64,000 nt of DNA from Eukaryota sp. TZLM1-RC (lineage: Eukaryota > Metamonada: BaSk clade). Shown in pieces: positions 20,803 through 31,870 of the stretch (position 1 is the first letter of the stretch; each line of letters begins with the position of its first letter). The DNA lies in NCBI GenBank assembly GCA_040285825.1, contig JAUPSS010000004.1:4099658-4163657 (forward strand). Reading direction: 5' to 3'. The notes below the pieces were generated by a model. The model searched no databases. It saw only the letters and a program-made list of their open reading frames with translations, and was not told where the DNA came from. Both the position numbers and the translations under genes were made by a program.

Positions 20803-22122
20803 TCACTTCCTAATTCTAGTACCGCGTCTAGGACTCTTGTAAGGCGTAGAGTTATTGGAGGTACTTCTACGTTGACTAGTAGTACGTTTTCCAATTTTCT
20901 TGTTATTCCTACTGAACAACTTGTAAGCTTCTGAATGTTTAACTGAATGGAGAGGCTCTTCTGTTGTCTCACCGCCAAACCATTGAAGAGTACAGAAACT
21001 ACCTGAGTCAGAATTATATTCCGAGAGGATTTTCTCTATAACATGTTTCTCAGCATTGCCTGCTGCGACTGCCTTTAGAAATTCGATATCCTGAGGATTA
21101 TTTGCGTTATAGATTTTGCAATCTTTCTTAGCAGCCTTTAATTCACTGCCAGTGATAAGATTTTTTAATAATAAAGTAGAGTTGGAAGGATGGTCTGTTA
21201 CTAAAAAGGGTCCGTTCCAAGATCCATGTAATTTATTATTCTGTTTGGTTTTACGTAGGACATAGTCACCAGTATTAAATACTATAGAGCGCGAATTAGT
21301 ACTGTCTACTGAAATCGGAGTATTTGATAATTGATGACGCTCTGCTTCTTCCCTTTTTTCTTGCAGACGAGTATTTTTCATTTTAATATCGTCTAATAAA
21401 GGTATATTGGAATCAAATTTTGATAAGTTTCCTAATATGTTTGCAGGGTCCGATCTTGGACTAATCGAAGATCCCAACATTAGTTCGTAAGGTGTAAAAC
21501 CTGTCTTTCTGCTTTTAGTGGAATTTATTAATAGTTGGGATATGGGTACATAAGTAGACCAATTTCCATAATCATTAAAATCTATTAATAATTTCCTCAA
21601 GCATTGTAGAACGTCTCTATGTTTTCGCTCTACGAGTCCATTACTTTCAGAGTAGTGGGGTATTGAGTTACTCATCTCAATAGCTAATCTGTTACACACT
21701 ATCTTAAAAGTCTCGTTGGCGAACTCAGGACCATTATCACTATGAATTAACATAGGTATGCCAAAAATTGCGCAAACGTTCCAAATCAAAGCGTCTGCGG
21801 TCTCTGAGGCATTGAGTTCCTTCAGAAAGACTAAAATTGAATACCCAGTAAAAGAATCTACAAATACTAATAAGTATTTATTACCATCACTATCAGCATT
21901 CAGAGGTCCAATTGTGTCGACATTTAATCTAGCAAAAGGACGATCTGCCCAAAAGGACCCTGTGGAAGGTGTTTTTGTTCTTTTAACTGGTGCCGTTTTT
22001 TGACAAGTTGGGCATCTTTTGATGTGGTTTATGAGGTCCTTTCTCATATTAGGCCAGAAAAAGTCGCTTTTGGACAGTTTATGTAGACTGCCTTTTTTGC
22101 TGGGGTGGCCTGATTGAACCAA
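20803..22122 (-). pseudogene. Gypsy-1 integrase
   Basis: Inserts the cDNA into the host chromosome. HHCC zinc domain (HPSKKGSLHKL, WPNMRKDLINHIKRCPTCQ), then the DDE core with VDTIGPL, HSDNGPEFAN and SNGLVERKHR, so all three acidic residues are present. The C-terminal part has GDYVLRKTKQNN and WNGPFLVTD (the GPY/F-type module of gypsy integrases) and ends in a basic Ser/Arg tail (KRTTSQRRS). 439 codons; the start lies in the frameshift zone. Confidence 0.85.
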
Positions 22123-22130
22123 TCCATGAA

Positions 22131-23096
22131 TTAATAATAGTGCCTGTTTTCCGAGGCTTTTGGAATTAAAATTTTATTTTTATTGTTTTTCCAAATTTGA
22201 GTATTTTCATCTAGAATTGCATTCTCAAATAGAGGGTCATTATTATTTTTGGCTATTTGTTGTTCAGGTCTTATTTTAGAGAACCAAGAAGAAAAAATAG
22301 GTAAGTCCTGGTGTCTACTTAGGGATGAAATTGATGGGATGTCTTCGAGGTCCGAATCAGAATCATCGTCTATTGGAGGTATCTCGTAATTCGAAAGTAA
22401 AGTATCTGGTATATTTATACTACATATAGAAGGAGTTTCCTCATTTTGATCTAAATCAATATTCCTCGATAGCATATCTGCCCAGTGGTTATCTTCACCT
22501 GGTTCATGGACTATATCAAAGTCGAATTCAGATAGTATCGGCAGCCATCTCTTTACAATTCTATTTTTCTCTGGGGCTGTGGCCAGGAATGCGATATTTT
22601 TGTGATCAGTGAAAATTGTTAGATGTCTAGTCAAAAGGTAGCTTTCTAAACAACTTTCAGTTAAAATCAGAAGAATTGCGTATAATTCTTTCTGTAAAGT
22701 GGACCATTTTCTTTGTGTTTCTGTAAGTAATCTACTATAAAACGACAAAGGTTTCACTTTCCTTTTATTCAGCGGGGTTCCTGCAAAAGAGTGTGGTTCA
22801 ATTTCTTGCCAGATAACACCTCCAACTGCTACATCTGATGCGTCAGTACTTATTAATACACGCTTGCCCGGAGCTGGTAATTCAAGGGGCATGTGATTAA
22901 TTATTAAATCTTTTATTTGTTTAAAATAATCGTCATGCTCGTTGGTCCATTTTATTATTCTAGGTTTTCCTTTAATTAACTCGTTAATTGGAGCTATTAA
23001 TTCGGAAATACCTGGAAGCCAATCTCTAATATAATTGATGGATCCTACCAATGAGCGAACTTCTTTCACTGATTTTGGTCTAGGGATTCTCATCAA
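22131..23096 (-). pseudogene. Gypsy-1 RT thumb and RNase H
   Basis: The continuation after the A8 frameshift: VRSLVGSINYIRDWLPG is the typical gypsy RT connection, ISTDASDVAVGG starts RNase H, with TLQKELYAI and FTDHKNIAFL, ending in ADMLSRNID. A linker of about 100 acidic residues (DDDSDSDLEDIPS) leads to integrase. The frame is lost near 22135. Confidence 0.8.
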
Positions 23097-24867
23097 GGCT
23101 TCGATTTTTTTTACTAATAAATCTGGTTTTATCCTGGAAGGTGCTTCCTAAAATATCAATAGGGTGTTTGGATGTTACGAATTTACATTTGCGTAGACCT
23201 ATATTTACACGTCTATTTCTGGCGCATTGGAGGACTCTTTGTAATTTCTTATAGAATTCATCGAAAGTCGTTCCAACTACTATAATATCATTTATATATA
23301 TAAAAACGCCATCAATTTGGAATATTTCCATCATTACGTTTTGAAAAACTGCTGGGATGTTCTTTAATCCGAAGCAAGCTCTCTTAAACATAATTGACCT
23401 TCCAGGGATTGAGATTGATGTTTTCTCAATGTCCTTCTCAGCTACATTCATCTGCCAGAAAGCTTTTGGTAAATCAAGCGTGGCTATGTAATCTGCTCTA
23501 CTTAAAAACTCTAAAATATCACTAATGCTAGGTAGATTAGGCTCTACTGAAATCGTGTGGGCATTGACTCCATCTTTACCGCTAAAGTCTCCCGTTAACC
23601 TGGGTTTCTTGCCGTCAGGATATATAACTAAGACAATAGGAGAGCTGAATTTATAATTAGATTCAACTGCATAGCCCATTTCAATCAGTTCATCAAATAT
23701 TTTGTTTGCTATTTCCATTTTGCTGGGATTTAATCGTCTAGCAGGTTTATGTACTATAGCATTCTCGTCTCTAAAGGGGATTGTTAGAGGTTTACAATCG
23801 ATTCCTTTTCTGTTTGGAGTTTCACTAAAAACATCGCTGAAAATTCTTAGTAAACTCGTTAATTTTAATTTATTATTATCATCATCTAATTTTATTTCAC
23901 AACCAGATCTAGTTAACTGCTCCTCAAAATCGGAAGAACTCGATGATTGGTTATCTAAGGTCCCAATCGAATGTTGAGCGATTCTTGAGTCGAATTCAGA
24001 TTCTGCATTTAACAAAGTGCGGTGTTCTTTGTCTAATCTAATGAAAAGACCATCATCCGTCTGAAGCCCAAGTGTTTTTAACATGTCTATCTCTATTAAT
24101 AATTTGTTCGAACCCGGGATTATGGGAAGAGTATGTCTATAATGTACCTGGTGCGCAATGCTTCCTACGTTAAACGACAGAATACCATTTGCACTCCCTA
24201 GCGATTTACTTGATACGTTATTGGCTGGTAAGAACTCAATTGTATCATCTCTATTAATTGACATGTTGCATTTGTTAGCCAAATCTTCTGTTATAACCGA
24301 ACAAAACGCTGCCGAATCAATAGTTGCAATCATTTTTATATTATTTATTAAAATCTCCAATCTTAGAAATGGAGAACGCTGGGATCTGATGTGGTTCTCA
24401 CTAACCGTAGAATTTATACCAAAAATACTATTGATATCAGAGCTGGGTTTGTGGAATTGTAGAGGATTTAGTAAGAATTGTTGAGCTGTTGGGGAGTTGT
24501 TAACTGGGTTTCCGAAATCGGCAATTGATTGATTATGATTGATTGCGTTGATTTGTTTCCGATTGGGAAAGTTTCCTGTATTTCTGACCCTGTTGCTGAA
24601 ACGGTCAATCCGTCTGTGAGAGGTCATGCTCGAACTAGCTGACACGTTCTCAGAAGGGGATGATGTTGATGATGTATCCTCTTGTGTATTTATGTAATAA
24701 ATAGGTCTATACTGACCTCTGCCTTTATGTCCTCTAAAATGGCCACCTCGGCCCCTACCTCTAAACCTAGAAACACGTCTACCACGGCCACCTCGGCCTC
24801 TAACAACGCTGCCACTTCTCGCAGGCTGATCAGCCTCAATTCTTTTGGTACCTTGCTCCTGGTACAA
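23080..24867 (-). pseudogene. Gypsy-1 protease and reverse transcriptase
   Basis: It opens with an RGG-box segment (GRGGRGRR, RGRGRGGHFRGHKGRG, about 24805-24710), expected to bind RNA. An aspartic-protease-like IATIDSAAFCSVI follows, in which DSA replaces the usual D(S/T)G. The RT then has LNPSKMEIA, LDLPKAFWQ (motif A), FKRACFGLKNIPAVFQ (motif B) and GVFIYINDIIVVG, where YIND replaces the catalytic YxDD. The first Asp of that pair is required, so this RT should be inactive. The frame ends at 23080 because of an indel in the A8 run at 23108-23115. Confidence 0.8.
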
Positions 24868-27443
24868 CGGGGGTCTTTACATTCGAAAACCGTGTGACCG
24901 ATAGGATTATTTCCTTCGGTGACGTTACAGAATGTACAGAACTTAGATCCCTCTCGTTCATGTCTTTCTGGGACATATTTGTTTTGGGGAGTTCCTTTGG
25001 ATCCGCCTCCCGAGCGACGTTTAGCACCTGGACCAGATGGGGTTGCTCCTCTAGAGAACGTTCTCATGGTCGAAAGGCCTAATGGGATGTCTTCTTCTCT
25101 TTCAGCTTGTTTTCTCAAAAGTTCCATGGTGTGCCTATTTCCTGTTGTTTGGCACCAAGCTAAAAAGTGTCTCCTGGTGGTCGAAATCAGGTCTAACAAA
25201 GTTGTACCTGTTGAAAGGTCCCATAGATCTTCTCTTGTCCAATGGCTTACTAGCTCCTTGGTAATGGCGAAATTATCTATTCCCAAGAGAAAGTATTCTG
25301 CAATAAGGGCGGGTGAGAGGGTTATTAAACCACTGCTTCCCCTAATTGATGCAGATATGGAGTGATCAACCATATATGTGGTCATCCTCAGGACGTCTCC
25401 AAAATCTTCGACGAACCTACCGAATTCGTTGTCCGCATCCACTTTGTTGTGGATGTTTCTCCAATTTATACATGGTTTTGCTAGGGCGGAGCAAGCCTCG
25501 TGATATGAGGTAAATTGTGTCCTGCGTAGCAGAAAAACCATTAGATCAGCGTCTGAGAGGTCCGGTCTTAGAAGTCCTTGGCCTTGCCATCTAGAGATGA
25601 GATGGGGGTCGACCATGCTTGATAAGCCGGATGGACAACTACTAATCATCATGCTTCTAAATAAGTCGTAATGATGGATAGGAGGTCCCAGACGTTTCGT
25701 CAGTTATGGGTCGATCCTTAAGAGTGGCTGTTTCATATCCCTGTCTATTTCTTCTCTGATGTGAGATGGGAGTGATGATAACAACTCAGGGGTAATCTGG
25801 GTCTTTCCTTCACCAAATATTTGGGTTGCTATCAACATAGCACGAGACCAATCAGATTGACCAGGGGCTTGAAAGCTTCTATTGGATATCTTGCGCCCGT
25901 ATTTATCCCATGTTTGGAATTTGAGGAGGAAGGAGACGAGAGACATCTTGTTGAGTGGGTCCTTCTCAGATAGGTGAGGGGCTTTGTATTCAGCTGACCT
26001 AGGCTGAGAGTCCACATGTCTCTGAAGACTACTCGCTATACTCATGTCCAATATATTTCTAGAGGCTTGGAGGTCTTCCAAACGGAGAGGCTCCTCAGAA
26101 GTAACTCTTCTACGAGGGGGTTGAGGAGGAGGTGTTTCATCTAAACTAGGTCCTCTCAACTCGACTTCGTCTTTTGATGCGCTAGTGAGCATAGGTTGGG
26201 AGGAACTTGATGGTTCCTGAACCACTCTGGTAGGTCTGTTTACTCGTTCTGTTACATCTACTGTTGGGATGTGGTCAGGGAGTACGTCGATAGAACAGAC
26301 TTGTACCGGTTGCTCTTTTTCAGATATAATGGGGGCAATTATGGGAAGTTTAGGTCTTTGGTGGAGCTCTGTTGATTGATCGCCCGTGACCAAGAACCTG
26401 AACTTCTTCTTCCTTGTTGTTGATTCCCCGAATTGCTGAATAAAGTTATTTGGGCGGCTTCTACATGTGGATACGCCTGAACGTTCCGTAAGAATATTAT
26501 TTAGGGCGTCCGCGTCAAAGAAGTCACTGACGGGTTCCAACTTACTTGGACTTATGCTGTCTGCTTGTTCCATGTATTCTCTGAAACAAGTAGGAGCCCC
26601 ATCCTCTACCTCTGAGTAGTTATGGATGATCGTATCAAAGTACGAGTCCATCCATGCCGGTAATTTGGTTTCCAGGATGTCGTCGGTATCGGTTCTGCTC
26701 CTCCGTTCGATGGCCAAGAACCTGATCCTTCTCCCGAACTGGTCCAAGTGAATGGCTTCCCAATCAGGCCTATCTTTGATAGGTTTTGCCAGAATCACAT
26801 GGATTTCTCTATCCATACCGGTTATCCTAGGACGGCGTTCTGCCCCGCGTCCATAGGTTTCTCTATTCAAAGTGTCCAACGCGTTAATAAGTTCCCTTCT
26901 CTCATTTTGAGGAAATTCGTAGACTCTATTAGGGTCCCCTTTATGGCCCAGAGTCTGGAATCCCACATTTCTACCAGATTTTGACATTTGCTTCCAAAGG
27001 GGAGGGAGCTGCTCGAACAAACAGTAATCTGTTGGTTCAAGGTGGGCTTCCGCGTCCTTCATTATCTGTTGGCGAAGCTCTTTCTCTTCGTCGTCCATTT
27101 CTTCTAAGACTGACTGAAGTTCTTCGTAGTCCTTTAGAACAGACGAAGTATCTGAGCTTAACCCAACATTTTCTTTAGGTGAGGAGGGGGGTGGTCCCGT
27201 TCCTGAAACCTTATCTGGTTTGTTGGACATGGAAGAGGCGGGAGGTGGTTCCGTGCCTGGTTCCATTTCTTCCTCATGAGGAGGGGCGGAGGGTGGTCTC
27301 GAGCCCGAGTCCTCTTCTTTATTTGACTCTTCAGTCCCTACTGATGTTGTATGTATGCTCAAAGCATCTCTGTCGTACTGTTGCATCTGTTCAATGTAAA
27401 AAATTTGACAAGAGTCAGTGTCCTGGCGAGGAGAGACTGACAT
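24690..27443 (-). pseudogene. Gypsy-1 gag, with in-frame stop
   Basis: Structural polyprotein that would package the element RNA. ATG at 27443. The first 579 codons are Pro/Ser/Glu-rich, then become helical near the end (SFLLKFQTWDKYG). A TAA at 25704-25706 interrupts the frame, which then continues in the same register through a capsid-like region (LISRWQGQGLL, FGRFVEDFGDV) to a zinc-knuckle-like CTFCNVT...HTVFECKD near 24900. At about 24865 (a run of five C on the coding strand) the register passes to the pol frame; after this the gag frame is out of register although open to 24690. Gag would be unusually long, over 850 residues. Confidence 0.75.
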
Positions 27444-27502
27444 GATATCTGCTGAAGATATCCTCTGTTTGATAGCTGTGAGTTGTGTAAGCGGTATACC
27501 TA

Positions 27503-27526
27503 TAACCTAATACGGCCAATAATTAT
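27503..27526 (-). promoter_or_regulatory. Candidate primer-binding site of Gypsy-1
   Basis: The first bases after the 5' LTR, ATAATTATTGGCCGTATT, are matched by ATAATTATTGGCCATTTT after the LTR at 891-993. TGGCC starting 8 nt inside could pair with a tRNA 3' end (GGCCA). The primer identity is inferred. Confidence 0.45.
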
Positions 27527-27607
27527 TGTTGCCTTAGGTTGCAAAAGTGGTTGAGATAAAGATAATTTATTTTCTATTCATATTATAAAAGCCTTAGGGC
27601 GCCAACA
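27527..27607 (-). repeat. Gypsy-1 5' LTR, 81 bp
   Basis: Identical to the 3' LTR except A/G in CCTTARGTTG. It is followed on the minus strand by ATAATTATTGGCC. Confidence 0.9.
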
Positions 27608-29514
27608 TCTTGAGTAATGAACTTCACCAAACTCTGTCAAAATCACCAGAGTCCACCAAAATTTTTCTCCGACTTTGTAAAATGTCTCTGTAACGTCTGT
27701 TTAGTAACCCGTTGCTTTGTGAAAACCCAGTTAATGAACGACTTATTTCAATGTTCAATAAATCGCATAAGCCTTTGAAAATGGCATTTGCAAATTCAAT
27801 ATCATTGTCACTACGAATTCACAGTGGAATACCAAAAATTGATACTACAGTCTATATAAGGTGGTTTGTTGCCTCCACAACATTGAATTTTTTTGCAGGG
27901 TAAATGACCGTGTATCTAGTGAACGAATCTACAAAAACTATTAAATATTTGAATCCATTATCATCTTGTTGAAATAGTCCAATAGTGTCTGCGTTTATTC
28001 GAGCAAAAGGACGATCTGTTCAAAGAGAGACAGATGATTCAAATAGATTTTTAGGCACATGTGCTGTCCTTTGCGATGCTGGGCATCTCTCAATATGGTT
28101 TATCATGTCTCTGCGCATGTTTGGCCAAATGTAATCACTTTTAAGTAATTTCTTTACGCCAGTCGTCACACTAAGAAGACCAACACTTGCAGGTCCATAA
28201 ATGATAGGTAAAGTTTGCTTCTTCAAGCTATTTAGGTTAACAATCTTCCCGCGATTGTTGGTATATAATTGAAGAGATGAATTATACTTGTGATCATTAT
28301 AATGATCTGGGTTTGAATCAACATCTATAAATTGTTCTTGCCTAATCTTTGACATCCAAGTGTCAAATAAATCAAAGATAGGTTCCTTTACTGCTTGTTT
28401 TAATGCAGATAAGCTATTCATCATGGTTAGTTCAATTTTGGACGATTGAGTATGTCATCCCTTAACAAATTAACCCCAGTTAATAAATACAAATAATGTA
28501 ATTGTTCTTTAACTCTGTGAGGTTCACTCTAGGAGCACTGAAATAATAACTTGCAACTGCATTCATACCACACGAGACTGACGAAACATTGAGATTATCT
28601 GATTCTTTCAAAGATTAGGACTTTGGTCGTAACTCTCCTAAACGACATTGTCAAGTGTCTTGCCGTGGGCTCCTCCAAAGAAAAAGGGCCAGTCTTCTGC
28701 TGAATAATCGCGCCTGGCCTTTTCAAAAATGGCTGGATCTTTGTGTCTCGAAAGACGGATTGCTTCAATCTCAGCCCTAATAACTCATCGTCACTCCAAT
28801 CCTTTGCATCTTCGGAAAGAGTAGCGATGAAATCCATCAAAGTCCCTTGTCACAGACTCAACTGCCATAGCTAATTTTTGTCGGTAGAAACCTTTGAGTT
28901 GTTTTTCCCTAGAATCAGCAAATGGAGTTGGATTGGTAATATTTGTTCGACGTGGAGGTTTATCATCACTTCCATCCTTTTCATTTGCTGTTATCAAGAC
29001 TGTCAGATTATTAAGTGTCACTTTGAGGTCCACTGCCGGGAGAAGTCTCAGTAGTAGATGACGAGGAAGTTTTGTGTGAAGATTCACTCTTAGACTGGTG
29101 TTCACTCATTTGACCGTCCGTACAAACAGTGGAGCGGTTATCATTGACTAACGAACAAATTTTAGTTGCTCCGTCGGAGTGAACAAACTCTTCGTGCTAA
29201 GCAGGATCTTCGAGCGATTGTACGGGTTCGACTAACTGAGCTATCCTCTGCAACATAATTACTCTATTCATAAGGGAGGAGACTTCCCTTCTGAAAAAGT
29301 TGAAGATTCTGCCTATGAAGGGGTTGTCTGTTCTCAGCGGGAAGTTCACTCTCCTTTGGAAAAGTCTCTTTACAAGGAGGACTACTCTTCTGTGAAAAGG
29401 ACTCTTCCCGAAGAAGAGATTACTGTTTTAATCAAGGCCATTGGAGTCATTAATTAATGATGTTGTGTGGTTAGACATAACAGAATAGAGATAAAAAAGA
29501 TTTATTGAATTTCA

Positions 29515-30080
29515 CCAGAGTTTTTCCCCCAATGTTTCGCCATTTTTTGCCAATCTTTCAACAAACTTCGGGTCAAATTTCTTTTTCATTATTAGAAGTA
29601 AATGAATGTTTGATTCGAAGTCATTTATTTTGTTTTGCTGACTTGGGTGAAATTGGTACACAAACTCTTCGATTTTGTGTAAAGCAGCATTTTGGGAAAT
29701 GGTGAAAGTTTTGTTTTTGAATTTTTCCAAAGGTTTCCTTATCATGTTCAACTGATCCATGGTGAATCAAATTTTTACTTAAATAAACTTCAATTTGACG
29801 TCAAATTTTCCTTGTGATATCTGGATTCAGTGTTTTCCTCAGAATGTTCAAGAAATTCCCAACCGATCATTCGCAAATTTACGTTTTGTCTGAAAAAGCT
29901 TCAGCACGATGGTTAATTTCAATGAAAGCTTGGATTAAGGAGGTAAGACTTGGCTTGGCCAAAACTGAAAATCCCACTTTCGGAAATTTATTAAAGGACA
30001 TCAGTAATAGCTCTGATGCAGCTTTAATTACTCAAATTCTCTCTGTTTATAGATTTCATTTAGATCATTAGAAACGTTTT
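29515..30080 (+). mobile_element. LINE-A fragment, decayed
   Basis: Plus-strand DNA parallels LINE-A 5140-5700: TCTTTCAACAAACTTCGGGTCAAATTT, then AGAAGTAAATGAAT, TTGGGTGAAATTGG and so on. Peptides LLEVNECLIRSH, CFADLG and NPTFGNLLKDI match LINE-A with many frame breaks. Both ends are lost. Confidence 0.7.
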
Positions 30081-30094
30081 ATTATTCAAATTCT

Positions 30095-31054
30095 TTTACT
30101 TGGATTGTCTTTTAAACACGACCAACCAGTAATGATTTCCAAAGAATTTATTAAAGCCATTTTATGGGTGGTCAAGACATTCGCCAAAAGATAACGTCAT
30201 TTAAAACAAGATGAAAGAGCAACTCTCAATGTCAGTTATTTGTTTGAACAACTGAGTAGGGAAATTAGGGGTAAACCAGGCCAGTATACTCAAACTTTGA
30301 GACTAATAATGGCTAATATTGATATAGACCATTATTACTCTCAGTTGCCCTCAATCTAAAACCCATGTCTGTCACCAAGGAGTTGCTCGAATTTTGAATC
30401 ATTGTGTGAGCAATATTCACACGTCCTATATGGTCAATATTCAGCAACAATTTGAAAATTTTTGTCGTTGGTTCAATAATGCGTTGTAAGTCAAAACAGT
30501 TCTTATCTCTGACTGATGATTTTGGAATTTCAACACAAGATCAATGATTAAACAAAAAATCAGTATATTTATCGAATAAATAATAAAAATCAACAAATGC
30601 ACAACTAAAGCTCCACATCCTCACACCCTGCTTCTTGCACGTCGAAACAGTTAATTATTAAAGATTTAGAAAATTTACCAAAAGAAGAGATAATCAGAAA
30701 TCAATTTGACCATTCCCAAAGATCCAAATGCCTATAAAAGATTCAAACGTAAGAAGAAGAGGTTAAAGAACGACTGACGAGTGGCTAAACAACAAGACCA
30801 TGAAGCTGATTCTATTCAAAATCTTGAAAACAAAATTCAAGAACTTTGACAAAATTGGAATAAAAAACGATGTCAAACTAGTCCTATGCCATGGACTGCT
30901 GTACTGTCAAAACAGTCAATGTGGCGTCTATTGGGATAAAGATGTTAACATTGCTCTGAACACTTACAGGATTACGTACTCTCATATTCATGATAATTGT
31001 GGACCAGTGGTACTGCAACGATCAGTGAGTGTGAGTGTGGGAAAGAATGTTTAG
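30095..31054 (+). pseudogene. Second Fanzor relic, internally deleted
   Basis: The N-terminal part (about 30120-30480) reads, across frames, LKQDERATLNVSYLFEQLSREI and GVARILNHCVSN then QQQFENFCRWFNNAL, resembling the N-terminal helices of Fanzor proteins. The C-terminal end (about 30880-31054) has CHGLLYC, QNSQCGVYWDKDVNIALNTY: the second half of the zinc ribbon and the RuvC-III Asp in the usual Fanzor spacing. The middle, with RuvC-I and RuvC-II, is gone, and a LINE-A tail interrupts it. The C-terminal assignment is firm; the N-terminal one is weaker. Confidence 0.65.
30553..30718 (-). mobile_element. LINE-A 3' tail inside the Fanzor relic
   Basis: Reverse complement of LINE-A 6310-6470: AAGCTCCACATCCTCA, CAGTTAATTATTAAAGATTTAGAAA and AATCAGAAATCAA align with the end of the LINE-A frame and its tail. 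AAGATCAATG at about 30538 and AAGATCCAAATG at about 30720 may be a worn target duplication. Confidence 0.6.
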
Positions 31055-31157
31055 AGTATTAGTTTTAAGATTTAGCATGGAAAAACTCAATTTTTGGAGT
31101 TGCCAAACTCAATTCCTCTTACGTTATATTCCATTGCTATAGAGATTATCTGTCATA

Positions 31158-31826
31158 ATGGGAATCTTCTCAAAGTCCAAGACCCAAAAGTTACTGTTTA
31201 GGTGCTCTCTCCTTATACATTCTTTTGAACGAGTTCCCTTGGCAGATGATTTTGTGTTTTTAAAAGTAAAGCCTCCACGTAAGGTCTCTAAACCATCTGT
31301 CACTGCCAGAGCTCCTATAAGGTACAACACTGCTACCTTTGATACAGAATTTACCTGGGATATTCCACTTGTTATGGATACCAGTACATTTCTACTAGAC
31401 AGCTTCATAATACGTGTATCGGTACGTCATCCACAGAAACGTGGAAGTCATGATAGATTGGGTTACACAGAGATTGACCTTGCTGGGTTTGCTGGTGAGA
31501 GTGGCTGCACAGCTATCTTTCCCTTGAAGGAATGTAGGTTTGCGGGAGAGTTACGGTGCTCGATATCAATGTCACAATTGAATGGAGATGCGACGTACAA
31601 AGTTCCACCACACAACGCAATCATCCAAGAAGCAACTACATCAAGGGCAAATGAACTTGACACATCACACAAGCCTCAAGCCACATGCATTTCCCTGCAG
31701 TCTCCCTTGACACCATTGGCTCTGCCAGTAGATTCTCCACCAACAGAGGGAGTGAGTTTGCTAAAGAATCATGATATTGTGGATGATTTGTTCATGAGCT
31801 CATTGTCAAACTCTGCAGAAACATAA
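31158..31826 (+). CDS. NT-C2 domain protein (FAM102/EEIG1 type)
   Basis: The N-terminal C2 (NT-C2) domain is a beta-sandwich found in FAM102/EEIG1, EHBP1 and plant relatives, linked to membrane and cytoskeleton attachment. Residues 10-145 fit it: LLFRCSLLIHSFERVPLADDFVFLKVK, then RAPIRYNTATFDTEFTWD, FIIRVSVRH..KRG..DRLGYTEIDLAGFA and ELRCSISMSQLNGD. Residues 150-222 are a low-complexity Ser/Thr/Pro tail. The start ATG at 31158 is the first in frame. It is convergent with the ITC1/ACF1-like gene, with only 44 bp between stops. The precise role in this organism is unknown. Confidence 0.7.
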   Translation: MGIFSKSKTQKLLFRCSLLIHSFERVPLADDFVFLKVKPPRKVSKPSVTARAPIRYNTATFDTEFTWDIPLVMDTSTFLLDSFIIRVSVRHPQKRGSHDRLGYTEIDLAGFAGESGCTAIFPLKECRFAGELRCSISMSQLNGDATYKVPPHNAIIQEATTSRANELDTSHKPQATCISLQSPLTPLALPVDSPPTEGVSLLKNHDIVDDLFMSSLSNSAET

Positions 31827-31870
31827 TTATAAATACTGGAAAGACTTAATTAAATTTATTTGGTAATTAA

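Larger units (their letters stand above)
20608..27607 (-). mobile_element. Gypsy-1, Ty3/gypsy-type LTR retrotransposon
   Basis: Exactly 7.0 kb, bounded by 81-bp LTRs that differ at one base, with the 4-bp target duplication TCTT at 20604-20607 and 27608-27611. It codes on the minus strand for gag, protease, RT, RNase H and integrase in Ty3/gypsy order. The copy is dead: a stop in gag, frameshifts near 24865, 23110 and 22135, and YIND in place of the RT YxDD. The near-identical LTRs show it inserted recently. Confidence 0.9.
20086..29516 (-). mobile_element. Old decayed Ty3/gypsy-like element hosting Gypsy-1
   Basis: Flanks of Gypsy-1 read as another, older element in the same orientation. 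20584-20213 encodes the basic integrase C-terminus (AAGDMEGSVYIKI, then YLRTLSPRITRTR), parallel to the same region of Gypsy-1. 27700-28430 encodes decayed integrase with its zinc region (DYIWPNMRRDMINHIERCPASQRTA). 28595-29105 reads as gag-like fragments. The reverse transcriptase is missing, so the element is internally deleted. Similar bases at about 20086-20150 and 29452-29516 (ATGATG...AATAGAGATAAAA...TTCAC) may be its worn LTRs. Confidence 0.5.

Noticed and set aside
24894-25365. Plus-strand open stretches opposite Gypsy-1 gag
   Set aside because: No domain. The minus strand has the zinc-knuckle and capsid-like frame.
29185-29245. tRNA-like TTCGA stretch near the gag relic
   Set aside because: GGGTTCGACTAAC resembles a T-arm, but I could not form an acceptor stem or anticodon arm around it.
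29280-29456. Plus-strand open stretch ending in IKAIGVIN
   Set aside because: About 60 codons with a stop just upstream, no start and no match, lying inside the antisense gag remnant. Probably chance.
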